A DNA stretch of 29,373 nt from Azovibrio restrictus DSM 23866. GTDB taxonomy: Bacteria > Pseudomonadota > Gammaproteobacteria > Burkholderiales > Rhodocyclaceae. Below the pieces are notes generated by a model that saw only the letters and a program-made list of their open reading frames with translations, was not told where the DNA came from and made no database searches. The position numbers were made by a program, and so were the translations under genes. Location: assembly GCF_000429665.1 (NCBI RefSeq), contig NZ_AUCH01000027.1, positions 1 to 29,373 on the forward strand, written 5' to 3'. Positions within the stretch are counted from its first letter, which is position 1; the number at the start of each line of letters is the position of its first letter. Below are positions 1-7,122 of the stretch, one piece after another.

Positions 1-303
1 GTGAGCCACTTCACCGCCGGGACCGACAAGATCCAGCTCTCCGTGAGCACCCTGGGGCTGGCCCTGGACGCTGACGACGTGGGGGGCGTGACCGGTGCCA
101 ACGCGGGGGCCAACGGCACCCACCTGCGGTTCGGCGCTACCGCCGCCGGAGCGGCCAGCGACAAGCTGATCTTTGACAGCGTGAGCCAGGCCGGCAGCAC
201 CTCCATTTACTACGACGCCGACGGCAATGGTGCAGGCCAGGCCGTCCTGATCGGAACCGTGGATGCCACCCTGGCTGCTGCCGACGTGGTTCTGGTGGCC
301 TGA
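1..303 (+). CDS. C-terminal end of an S-layer-like type I-secreted protein (5' partial)
   Basis: This reading frame is open from the first base, so it is the 3' end of a longer gene and the GTG at position 1 need not be a start. The roughly 100 visible residues are rich in Ala, Gly, Asp, Thr and Val, with no Cys and almost no Lys or Arg. Near the end is YYDADGNGAGQAVLIG, which closely matches YYDADGSGAGAAILIG near the C-terminus of the complete S-layer-like protein at 761-4330. The two are therefore paralogues, at least at the C-terminus. The final residues (ADVVLVA) are an Asp followed by small hydrophobic residues, as in uncleaved C-terminal type I secretion signals of the serralysin group. 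Most likely a secreted surface or S-layer protein; the N-terminal domains are outside the window. Confidence 0.75.
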   Translation: MSHFTAGTDKIQLSVSTLGLALDADDVGGVTGANAGANGTHLRFGATAAGAASDKLIFDSVSQAGSTSIYYDADGNGAGQAVLIGTVDATLAAADVVLVA

Positions 304-360
304 GTTTCCCGCCGGGAAGCGGCGCTGCGGCACCGCTCCTCAAGGAAAGGTCACCTCTTC

Positions 361-389
361 AACCCGCTGCCCCGGCAGCGGGTTTTTTC
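361..389 (+). terminator. Rho-independent terminator
   Basis: A perfect 10-bp stem (AACCCGCTGC / GCAGCGGGTT) with a CCCG loop is followed by a run of six T. It lies 58 bp after the stop of the partial surface-protein gene and closes that transcript. Confidence 0.85.
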
Positions 390-500
390 CATTCTCCGCC
401 TCTGCCCGGGCGTCTTGCGCAGGCTTCACACCCCTGCGGCGCCCCGGGGCCAGGAGGGGCGGGCAGGCAAAGCCGGGGGGTGAAGGCCCCCTATCCCTCC

Positions 501-563
501 GGAATTCCGGCCGGAGCGGGCGGAACCTGCGCCAGGCTTGGCGGGGCGGGCTGCCGGAATTCC
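501..563. repeat. 11-bp inverted repeat, function unknown
   Basis: GGAATTCCGGC at 501-511 is repeated in inverted form at 553-563, with 41 bp between. There is no T-run, so it is not an obvious terminator. It lies in the 457-bp gene-free stretch between the partial surface-protein gene and the S-layer-like gene. Apart from the terminator, this repeat, the CRP-like box and the 20-bp palindrome, I see nothing else in that stretch. Confidence 0.4.
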
Positions 564-601
564 CTCTGCATGGCAAAAAAAGGGCCGGTTAAATGCGGAA
601 A

Positions 602-617
602 TGTGACGCCTGTCACA
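602..617. promoter_or_regulatory. CRP-type binding site upstream of the S-layer-like gene
   Basis: TGTGA-N6-TCACA matches the consensus half-sites and spacing of CRP/Vfr-family regulators exactly. Its centre (609.5) is about 61 bp upstream of a transcription start predicted from a weak extended -10 (TGGAATAAG, 656-664). That is the spacing of a class I CRP-dependent promoter. The box is visible in the sequence; the start site and the regulator's identity are inferred. Confidence 0.6.
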
Positions 618-664
618 AAAAATCCGGGGTTGCTGGTCAAAACTTGCGACCGGCTTGGAATAAG

Positions 665-684
665 CCGTTCTTGATCAAGAACGG
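665..684. promoter_or_regulatory. Perfect 20-bp palindrome in the S-layer gene leader
   Basis: CCGTTCTTGA is followed immediately by its reverse complement TCAAGAACGG. It lies 77-96 bp upstream of the ATG at 761, beside the predicted transcription start. It could be an operator for a dimeric repressor. If transcribed, it could be a 5'-end hairpin that stabilises an abundant mRNA. The sequence alone does not decide between these. Confidence 0.55.
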
Positions 685-760
685 ACCGCAAGGTCTGAAC
701 CGGTCGGGCGCCACAACCAAAAGGCCCTGATCAATTTTTTTACTTAGAGGAGCTATCCTT

Positions 761-3700
761 ATGGCAATTACCGCTGAAATGCGTACTCAGGTTTCCCAAC
801 TGTACGTGGCCCTGTTCGGCCGCGCCCCTGACACCGATGGTCTGGGCTTTTGGGTGCAACAACTGGGTGCTGGCAAGTCCCTGACCGACGTGGCCAACAC
901 CATGTACGCCACCGAGCCCGCTCGTGTGTACTACCCCAGCTACCTGACCAACCAGGAAATCATCTCCAGCTTCTATGTGAACGTGCTGGGTCGCGCTGCT
1001 GACGCCGAAGGCCTGGCCTTCTGGACCGCCAAGCTGAACGCCTCCGGTGCTTCCGTCGGCTCCGTGATCACCGAAATGATCAACGTGGTGGCCAACTACA
1101 GCGGCACCGATCCCGCTGGTCTGGTTTCCTTCAACCTGTTCAACAACAAGGTTGAAGTGGCCCAGTACTGGGGTGAAAACGCTGGTGGCGTGGATGGCTC
1201 CAGCAGCATCCTGGCCGGCGTGACCGCTGACGACGCTTCCGTGACCGCCGCCATCGCCCAGATCGGCTCCGGCTCCGGCGCCTTCACCCTGACCAACGGC
1301 ACCGACAACGCCTCCGCCAACGTGTTCAACGCTGGCCTGGTGTACACCCCCGGTGGTGACGACCGCATCAACGCCCTGCAGGACGAAGACATCCTGACCG
1401 GCACCGGTGACAACCCCACCCTGAACGCCACCCTGGGTAACGCCAACGACAACGGCGCCACCGTCGTTACTCCCAAGCTGCAAGGCATCGAGACCGTGAA
1501 CGTGGCCTTCACTGGCTCCGGCGGTACCGCCGTGGTTGCTCTGGACCTGCAAGACACCACCGGTCTGAACGTGGCCAACATCACCCGCGTTTCCCAGGCT
1601 GTGAACCGTGCCGAGCTGGGCAACATCCAGAACGCCCTGGAAGCCATGTCTGTCTCCAACAGCAACGCCAACCAAGCTGGTGTTGTCGAGTTCTCCTACG
1701 CCAACGGCGCTCTGCTGGGTGACAACACCTCCACCCTGACCCTGGACAACGTGAACGTGCTGGCCCTGAACATCGGCCGCAACACCTCCGGCATCGCCGC
1801 CAACGGCGTGGGTCTGGAAGGTTACGAGCACCTGACCATCGACGTGAAGAGCGACACCACCATCGGCACCCTGAACCTGCCCATGGACACCGGTTCTGCC
1901 GGCACCGTCACCCTGACCGGTGAAGGCAACGTCCAAATCGGCGGCTCCAACAACATGGTGAACACCGGCAACAACGCTCTGCTGGAAGCCGTGAATGTTT
2001 ACTCCAACGGTACTGGTATCGCCCAAGCTGGCGGCCGTATCTCCTCCATCGACGCTTCCGCCCTGACCGGCAACCTGACCATCGTTCTGGACAACATCCT
2101 GGACGTGGGCAAGGCTGAAACCTCCGGCGTGCTGCAAGACGTGACCGTGACCGGCGGTGCTGGCGACGACACCTTCGTGCTGTACGACGTGGTGCAAGCT
2201 GGCGACAAGATCATCGGCGGTGAAGGTACCGACACCCTGCTGTTCTACTCCGGTTCCGGCCTGAACTCCGTTGCTGAAAGCATCGAAGTGGCTGCCCTGC
2301 TGGGTGACGGCTCCATCGGCAACATCGCCGTGGATTTCTCCAACCTGGCTTCCGTGACCGACATCCAGCTGCGTAACATCAGCTCCGACGTGGACGTGGC
2401 CAACTTCGGCGGCGACGGCGTGCTGGAAGATGCTGCTGACGCTCCCGTCACCTTTACCCTGACCAAGCTGAACGCTGCTCAGGCTGCTGGCATCACCCTG
2501 TCCCACTCCACCACCGGCAACGGTGATATCGCTGACAACGTGATCCAGGCTGCCCTGGCCACCAACACCGCCAGCGACACCCTGGGTGTGAAGATCGCTG
2601 AAGGCCTGAACGTCGATCCCCGCTTCAACTTCACCATCGACACCGCCTTCGCCACCAGCGGCACCTCCACCTTCGAGAATCTGACCATCACTGACTCCGA
2701 TTCCGAATCCAACTCCGTGGAACTGGAAGACTTCACCCAATTCACCGGTACCGTCACCCTGACCGGCGGCCGTGCTGGCACCTTCCTGAACTTTGATGTG
2801 GATACCGCTGGCGCTGACGTGACCAACGTCACCACCGGTGTTACCGCTGACGGCGGTCAAGTGCAACAAGGTCTGCTGGGTCTGGCTACCGACGGTACCG
2901 CCGTTGATTTTGCCGCTGGCAACATCTTCGACGTGGCTGCCCTGGCTACCCAAGTCCGTCTGCGCGCTGCCACCATCGATGCTTCTGCCGAAGCTTCCAA
3001 CGTGATCGTCCGCGTCAGCACCAATGTGAACGATGTGAACGGCGCCCAGAAGATTCTGATGGGTTCCGGTAACGACACCGTGATCTTCGACCTGCTGAAC
3101 GACGCCCGTGCCGGCCTGACCATCTCCGACACCGTTTCTGGTGGTACCGGTTCCGACACCCTGGTGATCGACGGTAACGCTACCCGCGTCAGCCTGGGTG
3201 CTTCCGAGTGGACCAACGTCACCGGTTTCGAAACCATCCGTCTGGTGGGTAACGGCGCCGCTGCACTGGGCACCACCATTGGCCAGAACAGCTACAACCT
3301 GGCTCTGACCAATGACCTGATCACCGCCAACGGTTCCGGCATGATCACCATCATCAACGACAACGACATCAGCAACGATGCCGCCAATGGTGTGGATACC
3401 GCTACCACCGGTGTTGAGTCTGCCGTGACCATCGATGCTCGTACCCTGGACGCCCAGCATCACTTCACCTACAACGGTGAAGAAGGCGTGTGGGTCGATG
3501 CTGACCTGAGCGGCAACCTGAGCGCTGGTGATACCCAACTGGGTAGCACGGTAGACAAGTTCATCTTCGGTGACGCCAACGTCAACGGCATGAACGTCAT
3601 CGACGGTGGTGCTCTGGACAACTCCGCTCTGACCTGGAACGGCAACACCGACGTGTTCGAAGTGCGTAACACCGCTACTGTGACCACCGGTGACCTGGCC

Positions 3701-4330
3701 AACGTCAAGAACGTGGGTATCATCGCTGGCTCCAACGACCAAGCCACCGTTCAGAAGCTGACTCTGCAACTGAACGACACCGTGGTGGACAACATGGTGG
3801 ACAGCTACCACACCTCCAGCACCACCCAACAGGAAGTCCTGACCGTGCGCATGAACAATGGCGCTGATGTGACCCCTGTGGCTCTGGCTACCCTGGATCT
3901 GGACGCTTCCCAACTGACCGCTCGCTCCGTGGTGAATGTGACCCTGGACACCGCCGGTGCCCTGGATAGCATCAAGCTGGGTATGGGTGTTGTGGCTGTG
4001 ACCACCTTCGACAGCGGCGCTGGTGCCACTGCTGACAACGTCGTCCTGTCCGCCAGCCAGTTCGGCCTGACCCCCGCTCTGGTGGGTACGACCGTGACCG
4101 CCAACGGTGGTAACGTTATCTTCGGTGCCCTGGGTTCCGGCGCCATCACCGACCGTATCTACGTGGTTGAAGGTGGTGATCTGGGCTACGGCGCTGGTGC
4201 TACCAACGACGTGGGTATCTACTACGATGCTGACGGTTCCGGCGCTGGCGCTGCCATCCTGATTGGTGTGCTGGTTGATACCGGCGCTGCCACTCTGTCT
4301 GGCGGTAGCGGTCTGGACATCGTCGCCTAA
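761..4330 (+). CDS. S-layer-like surface protein with N-terminal DUF4214
   Basis: A 1189-aa acidic protein with no Cys that I can see and very few Lys or Arg, rich in Ala, Gly, Thr, Asn, Asp and Val, as in type I-secreted S-layer proteins. Residues about 5-120 form a DUF4214 region (LYVALFGRAPDTDGLGFW, then FYVNVLGRAADAEGLAFW). The long middle is repetitive beta-rich sequence with scattered RTX-like calcium motifs (GGAGDDTF, GGEGTDTL, GSGNDTVIF, GGTGSDTL). It ends GLDIVA, resembling a C-terminal secretion signal, and there is no N-terminal signal peptide. The start is fixed by AGAGGAG 8 nt upstream. Codon use is strongly restricted (Leu almost always CTG, much GCT, GGT and CGT), as in very highly expressed genes. 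It is probably the main surface-layer protein exported by the system at 13026-19334; a large adhesin is the alternative. Confidence 0.85.
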   Translation: MAITAEMRTQVSQLYVALFGRAPDTDGLGFWVQQLGAGKSLTDVANTMYATEPARVYYPSYLTNQEIISSFYVNVLGRAADAEGLAFWTAKLNASGASVGSVITEMINVVANYSGTDPAGLVSFNLFNNKVEVAQYWGENAGGVDGSSSILAGVTADDASVTAAIAQIGSGSGAFTLTNGTDNASANVFNAGLVYTPGGDDRINALQDEDILTGTGDNPTLNATLGNANDNGATVVTPKLQGIETVNVAFTGSGGTAVVALDLQDTTGLNVANITRVSQAVNRAELGNIQNALEAMSVSNSNANQAGVVEFSYANGALLGDNTSTLTLDNVNVLALNIGRNTSGIAANGVGLEGYEHLTIDVKSDTTIGTLNLPMDTGSAGTVTLTGEGNVQIGGSNNMVNTGNNALLEAVNVYSNGTGIAQAGGRISSIDASALTGNLTIVLDNILDVGKAETSGVLQDVTVTGGAGDDTFVLYDVVQAGDKIIGGEGTDTLLFYSGSGLNSVAESIEVAALLGDGSIGNIAVDFSNLASVTDIQLRNISSDVDVANFGGDGVLEDAADAPVTFTLTKLNAAQAAGITLSHSTTGNGDIADNVIQAALATNTASDTLGVKIAEGLNVDPRFNFTIDTAFATSGTSTFENLTITDSDSESNSVELEDFTQFTGTVTLTGGRAGTFLNFDVDTAGADVTNVTTGVTADGGQVQQGLLGLATDGTAVDFAAGNIFDVAALATQVRLRAATIDASAEASNVIVRVSTNVNDVNGAQKILMGSGNDTVIFDLLNDARAGLTISDTVSGGTGSDTLVIDGNATRVSLGASEWTNVTGFETIRLVGNGAAALGTTIGQNSYNLALTNDLITANGSGMITIINDNDISNDAANGVDTATTGVESAVTIDARTLDAQHHFTYNGEEGVWVDADLSGNLSAGDTQLGSTVDKFIFGDANVNGMNVIDGGALDNSALTWNGNTDVFEVRNTATVTTGDLANVKNVGIIAGSNDQATVQKLTLQLNDTVVDNMVDSYHTSSTTQQEVLTVRMNNGADVTPVALATLDLDASQLTARSVVNVTLDTAGALDSIKLGMGVVAVTTFDSGAGATADNVVLSASQFGLTPALVGTTVTANGGNVIFGALGSGAITDRIYVVEGGDLGYGAGATNDVGIYYDADGSGAGAAILIGVLVDTGAATLSGGSGLDIVA

Positions 4331-4343
4331 TCTCCCCGGAGAG

Positions 4344-4408
4344 TTTCCCCTGCCTTGGCAGGGGAAAGGCATCAACCCCGCCCTTCGCAAGAAGGGCGGG
4401 GTTTTTTT
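4344..4408 (+). terminator. Tandem terminator hairpins after the S-layer-like gene
   Basis: Two adjacent hairpins start 14 bp after the stop. The first has an 11-bp perfect stem (TTTCCCCTGCC and complement, 4344-4367) with a 2-nt loop. The second has a 13-bp perfect stem (AACCCCGCCCTTC and complement, 4374-4403) closed by a GCAA tetraloop and followed by seven T. The second is a strong intrinsic terminator. The first may protect the mRNA 3' end. Confidence 0.9.
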
Positions 4409-4550
4409 ATGGGAGTTTGCCGGAGAGATTGCAGGAAGGGAGGCTTGGCAGGGGCCGGCTGATGCGAGGGCTGTTGCGGTCTTTTGGCGTAACTTGGCAG
4501 TGACAGCGAAGGAGCAAGGCAGGCCTGGGCCGCCCTGCCGCCGGAGAGGC

Positions 4551-5537
4551 TCAGGCCCCGGGGGGCTGGGGGTTTTCTGGTGCCGGCCGGCCGCCGATGT
4601 CTTCGGCAATCAGGTACAGGGGGCGGGCTTTTACTTCGGTGAATACCCGGCCTACATACTCGCCCAGGACCCCCAGGCTGATGAGCTGCACGCCGGAGAG
4701 AAAGAGGATGGCCACCATCAGGGAGGCGTAGCCGGGGACGTCTATGCCGAATACCAGGGTGCGCAGTACCAGGAACAGGCCGTAGAGCACGGACAGGGCC
4801 GCCAGCATCACCCCCAGGCTGGACCAGATGCGCAGGGGAATAGTGCTGAAGGCGGAGAGGCCGTCCATGGCGTAGCGGAACAGGCGCAGCAGGGACCAGG
4901 AGGATTGCCCCACGGCCCGGGCTTCGGGTTCGAAGTCCACCGTTTCCTGGCGAAAGCCTACCCAGCTGGTAATGCCTTTCATGAAGCGGGTGCGTTCCGG
5001 CAGGGAGAGGATGGCGTCCACCACCACCCGGTCGAACAGGCGGAAGTCGCCTCCCCCCTCTTCCAGGGCAATTTCCGAGACGGCCTTGAAGATCCGGTAG
5101 AAGGAGCGGCTCAGCATCCGCCGCAGCCAGGGGTCCGTGTCCCGGGAGCGGCGCACGGCGGTCACCATGCGGGCCCCGTCCTGCCAGCGTTGCAGCAGGG
5201 CCGGAATCAGTTCCGGGGGGTGCTGGCCGTCGCCGTCCATGAGTACCACCACTTGCCCCCGGGCTGCCTTGAGCCCGGCTGCCATGGCGGCTTCCTTGCC
5301 GAAGTTGCGGGCAAAGCGCAGGGCATGGAGGCGGGGCTGCTGCAGGGCCAGGGCTCGGACCCGGGCAAAGGTGTCGTCGCTGCTGCCGTCGTCCACCAGC
5401 ACGATTTCCCAGTCGGACAGGGGCAGGCTGGGCAGTACGGCCTGCAGCCGCCCATAGAGGAGCTCAATACCGCTGCCCTCGTTGTAGAGGGGGATCACCA
5501 CGGAAAGAAAGGGCTGGTCCTGGCTGTTCGGGGTCAT
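4551..5537 (-). CDS. GT2 polyprenyl-phosphate glycosyltransferase (GtrB/ArnC-like)
   Basis: A 328-aa membrane-attached family 2 glycosyltransferase, expected to move a sugar from a nucleotide donor onto undecaprenyl phosphate at the inner face of the cytoplasmic membrane. Visible motifs are VVIPLYNEG at the N-terminus, LVDDGSSDDT, and MDGDGQHPPE carrying the metal-binding Asp residues. QSSWSLLRLFRYAMDG, typical of GtrB and dolichol-phosphate-mannose-synthase relatives, comes next. Two C-terminal hydrophobic segments follow (about residues 235-262 and 272-295). Length fits the family (about 310-330 aa). It is convergent with the S-layer-like gene. The lipid-linked sugar could serve O-antigen or protein glycosylation; no matching GtrA flippase or GtrC-type transferase is seen nearby. 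Confidence 0.85.
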   Translation of the reverse strand: MTPNSQDQPFLSVVIPLYNEGSGIELLYGRLQAVLPSLPLSDWEIVLVDDGSSDDTFARVRALALQQPRLHALRFARNFGKEAAMAAGLKAARGQVVVLMDGDGQHPPELIPALLQRWQDGARMVTAVRRSRDTDPWLRRMLSRSFYRIFKAVSEIALEEGGGDFRLFDRVVVDAILSLPERTRFMKGITSWVGFRQETVDFEPEARAVGQSSWSLLRLFRYAMDGLSAFSTIPLRIWSSLGVMLAALSVLYGLFLVLRTLVFGIDVPGYASLMVAILFLSGVQLISLGVLGEYVGRVFTEVKARPLYLIAEDIGGRPAPENPQPPGA

Positions 5538-5660
5538 GGAAGGGCTGGTGTAGGGGCTGGCAGGGCCGAGGCTGAGGCTGTCGGCCGGTGCCTCAGTCTA
5601 CTACAGTCTTTCCTGCCCCTGAACTGCCGCGGCCCGGATAGGGCAGGCCCCGGGCCGGAG

Positions 5661-5690
5661 TTGGGGCGCCGTTTCCTCCTGTGCTAAGGT
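5661..5690 (+). promoter_or_regulatory. Probable sigma70 promoter with extended -10
   Basis: TTGGGG (5661-5666), an 18-bp spacer and TAAGGT (5685-5690), the last preceded by an extended TG (TGCTAAGGT). The predicted start is about 23 bp before the glycosyltransferase ATG at 5720. A near copy of the -10 region (TGCTAAGATGGCG) occurs upstream of the protease gene. Confidence 0.5.
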
Positions 5691-5719
5691 GGCGGCCCCT
5701 TCTGCTGCTGTCTGCCGTC

Positions 5720-6949
5720 ATGGAAATCCTGTTCCTGCACCAGAATTTTCCCGCCCAGTTCCTGCATCTGGCCCGGGCCCTGGGCACCCGTCATCGGGTT
5801 CGGGCCTGGGTTCCCCAGGGGCGGGCCGCACCAGCGGTGCCGGGGGTGGAGTTGCTTTCCTATCCTCTGGAGCGGGGCAGCACGCCCGGCGTTCATCCCT
5901 GGCTGGGGAGTCTGGAGAGCCAGGTAATCCGGGGACAGGGGGTGCTGGGCCTGGCCCGGGAGCTGGAGCGCCGGGAGGGCTACCGGCCGGATCTGGTCCT
6001 GGCCCATCCCGGGTGGGGCGAGGCCTTGTTCATCCAGGAGCTCTGGCCCCAGGTTCCCCTGGGTTTGTACTGTGAATACTATTACCGGCCCGAGGGGGGG
6101 GACGTGGGCTTCGATCCGGAGTTTCCCCGGGATCCCATCGAGTCCGCCTGCCAGTTGCGCTTGCGTAACGGGGGCCTGGATCTGCAGTTGGCCCGGGCTA
6201 CGGGCGGACTGGCGCCGACCTGTTGGCAGGCGGATGGCTTTCCTGCCGCTTTCCGGCAACGCATCCGGGTGGTGCATGACGGGGTGCCTACCCGTCTCCT
6301 CTGCCCAGCGCCGGATACTGTCCTGGAGTTGGGGGATGGCCTGGTGCTGGGGCGGCAGGATGAGGTGATCACCTTTGTGGCCAGGAATCTGGAGCCCCTG
6401 CGTGGTTTTCATGTCCTGCTGCGAGCTTTGCCCCGCCTGCTGGCTGAGCGCCCCAGGGCCCGGGTGCTGATCGTCGGTGCGGAGGCCAACGGTTATGGCA
6501 GCCCGTCTCCCGATGGGCGGAGCTGGAAGGAAATTTTCCTGGCCGAGGTGAGCCCCAGGCTGACGCCAGCCCAGTTCCGCCGCATTCATTTTCTTGGGCA
6601 ACTCCCCTATGCCCAGTTTCTGGGGGTGCTGCGCGTGTCTTCGGTGCATGTTTATCTGAGCTATCCCTTCGTGTTGTCCTGGAGTCTGTTGGAGGCCATG
6701 AGCCTGGGGTGTGCCATCGTGGGTAGCGATACGGCGCCGGTGCGGGAGGTGCTGGCGCATGAGGTTACGGGCTTGCTGGTGGATTTCTTCGACCAGGAGG
6801 GGCTGGTGGCTGCCATTTGTCGTTTGCTGGAGGACCCTGCCTTGCGGCAGGAGCTGGGGGTGCGTGCCCGGGCCCGGGTAGTGGCAGAATACGACCTGGA
6901 TGAGGTCTGTCTGCCCCGCCAGCTGGCGTGGGCCCAGTCCCTGGTGTAG
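5720..6949 (+). CDS. Family 4 glycosyltransferase (GT-B fold)
   Basis: A 409-aa cytoplasmic glycosyltransferase. The chosen ATG gives MEILFLHQNFPAQFLH, a typical GT4 N-terminal Rossmann strand and loop. An upstream in-frame ATG at 5681 would add 13 residues, but it overlaps the predicted promoter. The N-terminal acceptor half contains LVLAHPGWGE and GLYCEYYYRPEG. The C-terminal donor-binding half has ITFVARNLEPLRGFHVLL and LSWSLLEAMSLGCAIVGSD. The second Glu of the usual E-x7-E motif is present, but the first position is Phe, as in some relatives. The sugar specificity cannot be read. It stands alone between the minus-strand GT2 and the metalloprotease, so its target could be lipopolysaccharide or the surface proteins encoded around it. 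Confidence 0.8.
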   Translation: MEILFLHQNFPAQFLHLARALGTRHRVRAWVPQGRAAPAVPGVELLSYPLERGSTPGVHPWLGSLESQVIRGQGVLGLARELERREGYRPDLVLAHPGWGEALFIQELWPQVPLGLYCEYYYRPEGGDVGFDPEFPRDPIESACQLRLRNGGLDLQLARATGGLAPTCWQADGFPAAFRQRIRVVHDGVPTRLLCPAPDTVLELGDGLVLGRQDEVITFVARNLEPLRGFHVLLRALPRLLAERPRARVLIVGAEANGYGSPSPDGRSWKEIFLAEVSPRLTPAQFRRIHFLGQLPYAQFLGVLRVSSVHVYLSYPFVLSWSLLEAMSLGCAIVGSDTAPVREVLAHEVTGLLVDFFDQEGLVAAICRLLEDPALRQELGVRARARVVAEYDLDEVCLPRQLAWAQSLV

Positions 6950-7038
6950 TAGCCTGGCGGAAGGCGGGGCGGCGGCGGGGGGAGGCAGCGGTCGCTTCTG
7001 GCTGCCGCTGTCACCGCTGAGGTTCTATCCCGTGGGCA

Positions 7039-7047
7039 TGCTAAGAT
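7039..7047 (+). promoter_or_regulatory. Extended -10 promoter element for the protease gene
   Basis: TG-C-TAAGAT is a good extended -10. The predicted start is near 7054, giving a leader of about 70 nt before the ATG at 7123. No convincing -35 is visible. The surrounding bases (TGCTAAGATGGCG) nearly repeat those upstream of the 5720 gene. The rest of 6950-7122 holds nothing I can identify. Confidence 0.45.
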
Positions 7048-7122
7048 GGCGCCCGATCCGGGGCCGGGGCCCCATGACTGGAAAGCAGGGCTCTTCCTTC
7101 ACCCTGTTCAAGGAGAAAAGGC

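Noticed and set aside
501..563. A terminator formed by the GGAATTCCGGC inverted repeat
   Set aside because: The arms are 41 bp apart and no T-run follows on either strand; listed only as an inverted repeat.
740..4609. A 1289-codon open frame antisense to the S-layer-like gene
   Set aside because: It is a by-product of codon bias: the sense gene uses CTG for Leu and TCC/AGC for Ser, so TTA, CTA and TCA (antisense stops) are absent in that register. The predicted protein is low-complexity, rich in His, Gly and Val, with no ribosome site or family resemblance.
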